Source: Miltoncostaeales bacterium
GTDB taxonomy: Bacteria; Actinomycetota; Thermoleophilia; Miltoncostaeales; Miltoncostaeaceae
Assembly (NCBI GenBank): GCA_030829765.1
Contig: JAUROO010000121.1
Span: forward strand, 1-18,858
DNA length: 18,858 bases
Direction: 5' to 3'
In this document: positions 1-5,019 of the stretch, piece after piece
Numbering within the stretch: position 1 is the first letter of the stretch
How the letters are laid out: every line of letters starts with the position of its first letter
Translations under genes and position numbers: made by a program
Notes under the pieces: generated by a model
The model's input: only the letters and a program-made list of their open reading frames with translations
Databases searched by the model: none
What the model was told of the DNA's origin: nothing

Positions 1-431
1 CAGGAACCCACATCCCCCCTGTTCGCTTCCCACATCGTTCCCCAGGTCGGGCCCACCGCCCCTGTGGCGCCCATCGCACCCGTGGCGCCGCGCGCGCCGG
101 CGGGGCCCGCAGGGCCCTCGGGACCGGTCGCACCGGCGGGGCCCACTGGCCCCTGCGCGCCGGTGGGTCCGGTGGCCCCCACGGGGCCGGCCGGGCCCTC
201 GTCACCCCGCGGTCCGCGCGGCAGCTGGCCCTTGCGGAAGTCCACGGCCAGCAGCGAGTGGTTGCGCACCTTCGCGGACGTCACCGCGCCCGCGCGGATC
301 TGCGCGGTGCCCACCGAGTCGCGGGGCAGGGCCACCGCCGCGTACCCGGCGCCGGCGATGGCGATCGCCAGTGCGACGATGGCGAGCGCGGTGGCCGCGT
401 TCGCCCTGCGGTTGTCGGGCGGGGGTGCCAT
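1..431 (-). CDS. Membrane-anchored collagen-like protein (3' end cut by window)
   Basis: The reading frame stays open from ATG at 431 to the left edge, giving 143 visible residues. Residues 11-34 form a hydrophobic segment (signal anchor or signal peptide). Residues 35-72 contain the stretch LPRDSVGTAQIRAGAVTS, then VRNHSLLAVDF and KGQLPRGPRGD. From memory, this block precedes collagen repeats in many Thermoleophilia proteins. Residues 73-129 are 19 uninterrupted Gly-X-Y triplets rich in GPA and GAT, which should form a collagen-like triple helix outside the cell. A globular tail begins at about 130 (WGTMWEANRGD) and continues past the window. Function is unknown; a surface fibre or adhesive role is only inference. 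No Shine-Dalgarno is visible. A -10-like TAGATT lies at 453-458. Confidence 0.8.
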   Translation of the reverse strand, partial: MAPPPDNRRANAATALAIVALAIAIAGAGYAAVALPRDSVGTAQIRAGAVTSAKVRNHSLLAVDFRKGQLPRGPRGDEGPAGPVGATGPTGAQGPVGPAGATGPEGPAGPAGARGATGAMGATGAVGPTWGTMWEANRGDVGS

Positions 432-452
432 GGGACGGGGAGAGGTGCGTGG

Positions 453-458
453 AATCTA
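453..458 (-). promoter_or_regulatory. Candidate -10 box (TAGATT) for the collagen-like gene
   Basis: Minus-strand TAGATT ends 21 bases before ATG 431. It fits the TANNNT actinobacterial -10 and would give a leader of roughly 15 bases. The same hexamer precedes the GNAT-like gene at 8866. No convincing -35 is seen. Confidence 0.35.
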
Positions 459-487
459 CCGGTGCCCCGCATATCGCGGCCCATGCG

Positions 488-529
488 CGCCGGGTGCGGG
501 CCGCGGCAAGGCGCGGCCCGCACCCGGCG
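488..529 (-). terminator. 18-bp hairpin downstream of tRNA-Ser(CGA)
   Basis: A perfect inverted repeat has arms 488-505 and 512-529 with a 6-base loop, starting 6 bases after the tRNA 3' end. It is almost entirely G/C and has no T tract. I read it as an intrinsic hairpin terminator of the U-tract-less kind common in actinobacteria. Confidence 0.7.
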
Positions 530-535
530 GACCAG

Positions 536-624
536 CGGAGAGAGGGGGATTTGAACCCCCGTCGGACCCTGAAGCCCGAAACGGTTTTCGAGACCGCCGC
601 ATTCGACCGCTCTGCCATCTCTCC
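536..624 (-). tRNA. tRNA-Ser, anticodon CGA
   Basis: A class II tRNA of 89 bases including the G discriminator at 536. The acceptor stem is GGAGAGA (624-618) with TCTCTCC (543-537). The anticodon loop is CTCGAAA, giving CGA and reading UCG. There is a long variable arm, and the T arm is GGGGG-TTCAAAT-CCCCC. CCA is not encoded. It is divergent from the second tRNA-Ser, 44 bases away. Confidence 0.97.
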
Positions 625-631
625 GTGCGGG

Positions 632-637
632 AGCGTA
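632..637 (-). promoter_or_regulatory. Candidate -10 box (TACGCT) for tRNA-Ser(CGA)
   Basis: Minus-strand TACGCT is followed by seven bases and then the mature tRNA 5' end at 624, so the leader would be almost absent. It mirrors TACGAT at 653-658 on the other strand. Confidence 0.5.
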
Positions 638-652
638 CCAGCGCGGGTCCGG

Positions 653-658
653 TACGAT
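653..658 (+). promoter_or_regulatory. Candidate -10 box (TACGAT) for tRNA-Ser(GGA)
   Basis: Plus-strand TACGAT lies ten bases before the tRNA start at 669. The following sequence CCCGCGTCCC resembles the CTCGCGTCCC before tRNA-Val, suggesting a shared tRNA promoter/leader design. Confidence 0.5.
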
Positions 659-668
659 CCCGCGTCCC

Positions 669-758
669 GGAGAGGTGTCCGAGCGGCCGAAGGAGCGCGA
701 CTGGAAATCGCGTAGTCGGGTATACCCCGGCTCGAGGGTTCAAATCCCTCCCTCTCCG
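669..758 (+). tRNA. tRNA-Ser, anticodon GGA
   Basis: A class II tRNA of 90 bases including the G discriminator at 758. The acceptor stem is GGAGAGG/CCTCTCC. The anticodon stem CGCGA/TCGCG encloses loop CTGGAAA, giving anticodon GGA for UCU and UCC. There is a long variable arm, and the T arm is GAGGG-TTCAAAT-CCCTC. CCA is not encoded. Confidence 0.97.
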
Positions 759-763
759 CTGAA

Positions 764-798
764 CGGGACGCGGGGGGGTGGTACCCTCTCGCGTCCCG
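764..798 (+). terminator. 16-bp hairpin after tRNA-Ser(GGA), containing the tRNA-Val promoter
   Basis: Positions 764-779 pair with 783-798 in 16 consecutive pairs (two G-T wobbles) around a GGT loop, starting 5 bases after the tRNA. There is no T tract. The last paired base, 798, is G1 of tRNA-Val, and the 3' arm and loop hold TACCCT (782-787), the candidate -10 of that tRNA. Confidence 0.6.
782..787 (+). promoter_or_regulatory. Candidate -10 box (TACCCT) for tRNA-Val
   Basis: TANNNT-type hexamer ten bases upstream of the tRNA-Val 5' end, the same spacing as the -10 before tRNA-Ser(GGA). It lies inside the preceding hairpin. Confidence 0.45.
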
Positions 799-869
799 GG
801 CAGTTAGCTCAGCGGGAGAGCGCCCGCCTCACACGCGGGAGGTCACTGGTTCAATCCCAGTACTGCCCA
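798..869 (+). tRNA. tRNA-Val, anticodon CAC
   Basis: A class I tRNA of 72 bases including the A discriminator at 869. The acceptor stem is GGGCAGT/ACTGCCC. The D arm is GCTC/GAGC. The anticodon stem CCCGC/GCGGG encloses loop CTCACAC, giving CAC and reading GUG. The T arm is ACTGG-TTCAATC-CCAGT. CCA is not encoded. Its 3' end lies 9 bases from the stop of the convergent channel gene. Confidence 0.97.
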
Positions 870-878
870 CTCAGGCGT

Positions 879-1451
879 CTAGAGGCCCTTGGCCCTGCGG
901 GCACGACCGGCCTTGGCGGCCAGGATGAATACCCGCGCCAGGCCCACCAGCAGGATCAGGTCGAACAGCATCTGGGCCGTCACCACCCACCGCGCGCTCT
1001 GCGACACCGCGGTGATGTCGCCGAATCCGGTCGTGGACAGCGTGGTCACCGTGAAGTACACGGCGTCGCTCTTCTCCATCGGCGCGGTGAACGCGCCCGG
1101 GTCGGATGCGGCCATGGTGGCGTAGGTGAGCGAGAAGATCACGACGACGGCGGTCACCAGCACCAGCAGCCCGGTGCCGGCGCGGACCTCCGGGTACGGG
1201 TCGTTCACCGTGCGGTAGATCTCCCACCCGACCAGGCCGAGCAGCAGCACGAACCCCACGATCATCCCCGTGGCGACGTTGCCGGCGGCCACGTCCCGCG
1301 GCGGGATGGCGGCGAAGATGCCGATCATGATCCCGAGCGACACCACGGTGCGCAGCCCTGCCACCAGCAGCACCCTGCGGCGCTCCCGGGGATCGAGGTC
1401 GGAGTAGGCGGCCGCGGCGGCCGCCTGGGTGTCTGGCGGTGCTTCTGCCAT
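879..1451 (-). CDS. Small potassium channel (Ion_trans_2 type) without RCK domain
   Basis: A 190-residue membrane protein. It has hydrophobic segments at about 28-49, 58-77, 91-112 and 154-177. A pore helix (about 129-140) runs into the selectivity filter TTGFGD (140-145), a K+-selective signature with Phe in place of the more usual Tyr. The arrangement is two N-terminal helices followed by a TM-pore-TM module. The basic C-terminal tail is only about 13 residues, so there is no RCK/TrkA-N regulatory domain. It would allow passive K+ flux across the plasma membrane; gating is unknown. It follows recR by 37 bases on the same strand and may have its own promoter (TAGCCT at 1460-1465). No clear Shine-Dalgarno is seen. 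Confidence 0.88.
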   Translation of the reverse strand: MAEAPPDTQAAAAAAYSDLDPRERRRVLLVAGLRTVVSLGIMIGIFAAIPPRDVAAGNVATGMIVGFVLLLGLVGWEIYRTVNDPYPEVRAGTGLLVLVTAVVVIFSLTYATMAASDPGAFTAPMEKSDAVYFTVTTLSTTGFGDITAVSQSARWVVTAQMLFDLILLVGLARVFILAAKAGRARRAKGL

Positions 1452-1459
1452 CGCGCCTG

Positions 1460-1465
1460 AGGCTA
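1460..1465 (-). promoter_or_regulatory. Candidate -10 box (TAGCCT) for the K+ channel
   Basis: Minus-strand TAGCCT followed by eight bases and ATG 1451. It is close to the leaderless arrangement seen before four other genes here, so transcription could begin at or just before the start codon. Confidence 0.35.
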
Positions 1466-1488
1466 ACGGCGCCCCCGGACCCCCACGC

Positions 1489-2088
1489 TCAGATCTCGCG
1501 CCGCCCCAGCAGTGCGCGCCCCAGCGTCAACTCGTCGGCGTGCTCCAGGTCGGCGCCGACCGGGAGCCCGCTCGCAAGGCGCGTCACGCGCAGGCGGTCC
1601 CGCACGCGGTCGGCCAGGAACAGCGCCGTGGCCTCCCCGGCCATCGTGGGGTTGGTGGCGATCACCAGCTCGGTCACGCCGTCACGCGCGATGCGCTGAT
1701 CGAGCTCCGCGATGCGCAGGTCCTCGGGGTCGATGCCGTCGATGGGCGACAGCGCCCCGCCCAGCACGTGGTACCGGCCGCGGAACTCATGGGTGCGCTC
1801 GATCGAGATGATGGCCGAGGGCTCCTCCACCACGCAGATGAGCGTGGGGTCGCGACGGGGATCCGCGCACACCGGGCACAGGTCGCCCTCGGCGAACGAG
1901 AAGCACTCGGTGCACGGGCCGATCCGCTCCACCACCGCCGCGATTGCCTCGGCCAGCGCCACGGGGCGCTCGGGTGGCGCCTTCAGCAGGTGAAAGGCCA
2001 GTCGCTGCGCGCTGCGCGGCCCGATGCCCGGCAGCCGCGCCAGCTCGGCAACCAGCGCATCAACCGATGGGGTGAGGATCGACGCCAT
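1489..2088 (-). CDS. recR: Recombination mediator RecR
   Basis: A 199-residue protein, the usual family length. An N-terminal helix-hairpin-helix (LPGIGPRSAQR, residues 19-29) is followed by a zinc finger (Cys 59, 62, 71, 74) and a TOPRIM domain (about 82-175) with VVEEPS and ATNPTMAGEAT. The C-terminal LASGLPVGADLEHADE is highly conserved in RecR. RecR works with RecO and RecF to load RecA onto SSB-coated single-stranded DNA at gaps. It is the third gene of dnaX-ybaB-recR, an order conserved across bacteria, 18 bases after ybaB. No strong ribosome site is seen, so it is probably translated from the operon mRNA. Confidence 0.97.
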   Translation of the reverse strand: MASILTPSVDALVAELARLPGIGPRSAQRLAFHLLKAPPERPVALAEAIAAVVERIGPCTECFSFAEGDLCPVCADPRRDPTLICVVEEPSAIISIERTHEFRGRYHVLGGALSPIDGIDPEDLRIAELDQRIARDGVTELVIATNPTMAGEATALFLADRVRDRLRVTRLASGLPVGADLEHADELTLGRALLGRREI

Positions 2089-2106
2089 GCGGCGTAACGG
2101 CCCGGG

Positions 2107-2427
2107 CTAGAAGCCCGGCAGCCCGAGCCCCGACAGGCCACCGGTCACGGCGCCCATGCGCTGGTTGGCCAGCTCCTGCGCGGCGCGCATGGCCTCGTTC
2201 ACGGCGGCCACGATGACGTCCTGCAGCATCTCGACGTCCTCGGGATCCACGGCGTCGGGGCTGATCTCCACGCTCACCAGCTCCATGGCGCCCGTCACGG
2301 TGGCGGTGACGGCACCGCCACCCGCGGAGGCCGACACGGTCTCCTGCGCCAACTGCTCCTGCACGCGCGCCATGTCCTCCTGCATCTTCTGCATCTGCTT
2401 CATGAGCTTCTGCTGGTTCATCGCCAT
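2107..2427 (-). CDS. ybaB: Nucleoid-associated protein YbaB/EbfC
   Basis: A 106-residue protein. An N-terminal amphipathic helix (MNQQKLMKQMQKMQEDMARV) leads to the family core with VTATVTGAMELVSVEISP and ends in a Gly-rich tail. YbaB/EbfC proteins are dimers that bind DNA and are nearly always encoded between dnaX and recR, as here. A GGGAG Shine-Dalgarno eight bases upstream supports ATG 2427 over the second ATG two codons later. That ribosome site overlaps the end of dnaX, whose stop is 5 bases upstream, so the two are probably translationally coupled. Confidence 0.95.
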   Translation of the reverse strand: MAMNQQKLMKQMQKMQEDMARVQEQLAQETVSASAGGGAVTATVTGAMELVSVEISPDAVDPEDVEMLQDVIVAAVNEAMRAAQELANQRMGAVTGGLSGLGLPGF

Positions 2428-2432
2428 GGCGG

Positions 2433-4262
2433 CTACTCCCTGTTGTCGGTGTCGATCAGCTCGGCGCCAAAGGCCGTGCGGAGTTCGTCGATTAGCTGCT
2501 GGTGATCCACCGGCGCGCCGGGCTCCCGGTCGCCCGCCGCAGACCCGATGCCCGCGTCGGGAGTCGCCGCGGCTGCCCCCGCGGCCTCGGCAAACGCCAC
2601 GGCGATGTCCTGCCCGCAGATGTCGCGCACCACGGCGGCCACCCCCGCCCGTTCATCGGGGCGCGACAGCATGCCCACGGCGACGGTGCCCTTCACGGCG
2701 ATCGTGAGGACGCCGTCCTGCACGGACCGCACCTCGGAGTCCTGCAGGAACGCATGCAGGTGCGGGGACCGCTGCTCCAGGATTCCGAGGATGCGTGGCC
2801 AGGCACGGCCGATGTGCTCGGTGTCGGCGGGCACCGGCTCCGGTGGCCGGTCGGCAGGAGTGGGCACGGCCCCGGGGACGGCCGGTGCGGTGCCGGTGGT
2901 GCCCGGGGCCTCCTCCGGGTGAGCCGTATCCGCGGGCGGCGCATCCCCGGGATCCGGTGTCTCCGCGTGGGCCGCCGGCGCGTCGTCGGGCACGGGCGGT
3001 GCGGGAGCAGGAGCAGCCGGGGGGGTGTCCACGGCGGCGGACGCGTTCCGGGCCGGGCGCGGGGGTGGCGCAGGCGCGGGCGCCGGGGGCGCCTGGCCGG
3101 GCGTGCCCCGTTCGAGCCTCTCCAGTCGCGCGGCCAGGCCCTCGATGCCCGGGTCCAGGAAGGGCCGCGACAACTTGGCCGCCACCAGTTCCAGCTGGAT
3201 GCGCGGGTCGGCCTGCCCGTGTGTGATGCGCACCTGGGCATCCGCGATCAGGTCGATGGCGCGCACCACTTGCACGGGGCTCAGTTGGTTCGCCTGCGCG
3301 TGCAGGCGGTCCAGTTCATCCGGCGCGAGCGCCCACTCCTCGCGGGCCTGCGCGCCCTGCTGCAGCAGGCACGCGTGACGCAGGTGGGTGACGAGGCCTC
3401 GCATCAACTGCTCGGGATCGGCGCCGCCGTCGAGCGCCGACTCCAGCATCTCGAAGGCCCCCGCGGCGTCGCCCTGGGTCATCAGGTCCACCAGGTCGAA
3501 CAGCGTCTCGCGGCTCACGACCCCCAGCAGGTCGAGCGCGTCGGCCATCTCCACCGTGCCGTTGCCGAAGGTGGCGATCTGGTCCAGCAGCCCCAGCGCA
3601 TCGCGGTACGAGCCGTCGGCAGCGCGCGCCACCAGGTCCAGCGCCTGCGGGCTCGCCTCGATGCCCTCGGCGCGCGCCACGCGCTCCAGCACGGTCATCA
3701 GGTTGGCCACCCCGGGCTTGCGCAGGGCGTAGGTCTGCAGGCGCGAGCGGATGGTGGGCAGCAGGTCCCAGGGGTGCGTGGTGCACAGGATCACCACCAG
3801 TTGCGGCGGCGGCTCCTCCAGCGTCTTCAGGAGGGCGCTCGCGGCGCCCTCCTGGATCTGGTGCGCCTCGTCCATGATGGTCACGCGGTACCGCGATGCC
3901 ACCGGTGCGTACCGCACGCTCTCCAGCCACTCGCGCATCTCGTCGATGCGGCGCGCGCTGGATGCCGCGTCCACCTCCACCACGTCCAGCCAGTCGTCGC
4001 GCCCGATGCGCAGGCACGAATCGCACTCGCCGCAGGGCGTGGGGGTGGGCGCCGGGAATGCCTGGCAGTTGAGGCACCGGGCCAGGATCCGCGCGGTGGT
4101 CGTCTTGCCCGTGCCGCGCGGGCCCGAGAACAGGAACCCGTGGGCGATCGTGCCGCGCTCGAGGGCGTTGCCCAGCGTGCGCGCCACGTGCTCCTGGCCG
4201 ACGAGGTCCTCGAATCGGCGGGGCCGGTACCTGTTGTAGAGGCTCTGTCCTGGGTCTGTCAC
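2433..4262 (-). CDS. dnaX: DNA polymerase III subunit gamma/tau
   Basis: The clamp-loader ATPase, which loads the sliding clamp and organises the replisome. With GTG 4262 as start it has 609 residues: SLYNRYRPRRFEDLVGQ at 7-23, Walker A GPRGTGKT (47-54), zinc-binding Cys 66, 77, 80 and 83, Walker B with DEAH (131-134), sensor-1 region ILCTTHPWDLLPTIRSRLQ (158-175), the helical clamp-loader domain, then a long Pro/Ala-rich linker and a C-terminal tau-like domain. The frame stays open to an ATG at 4349, but that would overlap about 75 bases of the SRP RNA and add no conserved sequence. GTG 4262 is 12 bases beyond the predicted SRP RNA end. It has no Shine-Dalgarno, so start confidence is moderate while identity is certain. 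Confidence 0.95.
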   Translation of the reverse strand: MTDPGQSLYNRYRPRRFEDLVGQEHVARTLGNALERGTIAHGFLFSGPRGTGKTTTARILARCLNCQAFPAPTPTPCGECDSCLRIGRDDWLDVVEVDAASSARRIDEMREWLESVRYAPVASRYRVTIMDEAHQIQEGAASALLKTLEEPPPQLVVILCTTHPWDLLPTIRSRLQTYALRKPGVANLMTVLERVARAEGIEASPQALDLVARAADGSYRDALGLLDQIATFGNGTVEMADALDLLGVVSRETLFDLVDLMTQGDAAGAFEMLESALDGGADPEQLMRGLVTHLRHACLLQQGAQAREEWALAPDELDRLHAQANQLSPVQVVRAIDLIADAQVRITHGQADPRIQLELVAAKLSRPFLDPGIEGLAARLERLERGTPGQAPPAPAPAPPPRPARNASAAVDTPPAAPAPAPPVPDDAPAAHAETPDPGDAPPADTAHPEEAPGTTGTAPAVPGAVPTPADRPPEPVPADTEHIGRAWPRILGILEQRSPHLHAFLQDSEVRSVQDGVLTIAVKGTVAVGMLSRPDERAGVAAVVRDICGQDIAVAFAEAAGAAAATPDAGIGSAAGDREPGAPVDHQQLIDELRTAFGAELIDTDNRE

Positions 4263-4274
4263 GAGGGATGAGGT

Positions 4275-4548
4275 GTGACCGTGCACCCGCCGTCGAATAC
4301 CTGCCGGGAGGTGGTGCTCGGGGACGCGACTCCGGCGAGGGAGCCCCACTGCGCGTGAGCGGGTCCGCTTAAGGCTGCTTCCTTCCGGACCTGACCTGGT
4401 TCACGGTCGCCCACCGAATGGGACCTCGCCTTCAATGCCTCGTCGTCCGAGCCCGTGCCTCCGAGTAGGACCCTCGGGCGGGGATTCAGCCCCGCTGTAG
4501 CGGATTGCGGATACAGGGCACCGCTAGCTCCCCGCCTAGCACGGTCAC
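4275..4548 (-). ncRNA. ffs: Signal recognition particle RNA, large type with Alu domain
   Basis: A 274-base RNA. The S-domain tip CAGGTCAGGTCCGGAAGG then AAGCAGCC (about 4398-4373) is the Ffh-binding helix 8 signature with a GGAA tetraloop. The 5' third carries GGGGAGCTAGCGGTGCCCTG, then GCAATCCGCT and GGGCTGAATCCCC, closely matching the Alu domain of Bacillus scRNA as I remember it. The ends close in a perfect 10-bp helix, GTGACCGTGC (4548-4539) with GCACGGTCAC (4284-4275). Helix 5 includes GGCGAGG (4430-4424) with CCTCGCC (4340-4334) and GTGGGCG with CGCTCAC. It guides membrane-protein targeting with Ffh. It lies directly before dnaX, as in Bacillus. Confidence 0.93.
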
Positions 4549-4555
4549 AGGAGTG

Positions 4556-4561
4556 AGGATA
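4556..4561 (-). promoter_or_regulatory. Candidate -10 box (TATCCT) for SRP RNA
   Basis: Minus-strand TATCCT ends seven bases before 4548, the outermost base of the RNA's closing helix, which is the expected -10 to +1 distance. No recognisable TTGACA-like -35 is seen. The box sits at the very end of the upstream membrane-protein gene. Confidence 0.55.
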
Positions 4562-4563
4562 CT

Positions 4564-4911
4564 TCAGTGCGACTGCTTGCGCGCGTCGGCCTCGGCCTTC
4601 GCCTGCGCACGGGCCTCGGCCTTGGCAGCCTTGGCCTCCGCCTTCCTCTCGGCCTCGTCCTTCGGCATGATGCGCGGGCTGATGCGCTGGCCCTGCTTAC
4701 GGGCGTTCCGGGCACCGAAGATGGCGGCCACGCCGCCGCCGATCATCGCCATGGTGAGGGCGATGTAGAGCCACACCTTCCACCCGCCGGTGGCGCCGGT
4801 GATCGCCCACATCAGGGTTCCCCACGCCAGGCCGAGCAGGAATCCGTTGATCACCCACCGCAGGCGACCGCTGTCGCCGCCCTTCTCGCCCATGCGCCGG
4901 ATCACGCCCAC
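4564..4911 (-). CDS. Small two-TM membrane protein with Lys/Ala-rich tail, function unknown
   Basis: 115 residues from GTG 4911. The N-terminal basic/polar segment includes MGEKGGDSG. Two hydrophobic helices lie at about 19-38 (INGFLLGLAWGTLMWAI) and 45-66. A strongly charged Ala/Lys/Glu tail (84-113), built of KAEA-like steps, is probably a single long helix or coiled coil in the cytoplasm. I do not recognise the family. Start choice: a -10 TACACT ends seven bases before GTG 4911, the leaderless pattern seen elsewhere here; ATG 4893 is the alternative, giving 109 residues. The C-terminal codons overlap the SRP RNA promoter. It is divergent from lysC. Confidence 0.75.
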   Translation of the reverse strand: MGVIRRMGEKGGDSGRLRWVINGFLLGLAWGTLMWAITGATGGWKVWLYIALTMAMIGGGVAAIFGARNARKQGQRISPRIMPKDEAERKAEAKAAKAEARAQAKAEADARKQSH

Positions 4912-4918
4912 GCGCGGC

Positions 4919-4924
4919 AGTGTA
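4919..4924 (-). promoter_or_regulatory. Leaderless-type -10 box (TACACT) for the 115-aa membrane protein
   Basis: Minus-strand TACACT, seven bases, then GTG 4911. The hexamer and spacing are identical to those before the aminotransferase start at 13697. Confidence 0.5.
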
Positions 4925-4968
4925 CGCGGGAAATCGGCTGCCGGGTGCCCGCGGCACGCCCGTGCCAC

Positions 4969-4974
4969 TAGAAT
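4969..4974 (+). promoter_or_regulatory. Candidate lysC -10 box (TAGAAT)
   Basis: TAGAAT would start transcription near 4981, giving a leader of about 24 bases to codon 5005. That is too short for a lysine riboswitch. A Shine-Dalgarno lies within that leader. Confidence 0.5.
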
Positions 4975-4993
4975 CGCGCGCTGGCCCGGCCGG

Positions 4994-5000
4994 AGGAGGT
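4994..5000 (+). promoter_or_regulatory. Strong Shine-Dalgarno of lysC (AGGAGGT)
   Basis: A full anti-16S match within GGAGGAGGT (4992-5000). It is five bases before ATC 5005 but about 20 bases before ATG 5020, too far for normal use. It therefore argues that translation starts at the AUC codon, where the encoded N-terminus would be (M)AIRVMKFGG. Confidence 0.7.
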
Positions 5001-5019
5001 ACGCATCGCCATCAGGGTC

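Noticed and set aside
64..762. Plus-strand Pro/Gly-rich open frame resembling collagen (GPAGPSGPVAPAG)
   Set aside because: The reverse complement of Gly-X-Y codons also reads as Gly/Pro/Ala. This frame then runs through two tRNA genes. The minus-strand frame has the anchor, linker and strict triplets.
2502..4271. 589-codon plus-strand open frame
   Set aside because: Antisense to dnaX; no recognisable domain.
4263..4349. N-terminal extension of DnaX from ATG 4349
   Set aside because: It overlaps the conserved 3' part of the SRP RNA and encodes no conserved residues.
4975..5004. Lysine riboswitch before lysC
   Set aside because: The leader from the predicted start to the first codon is about 24 bases, far too short.
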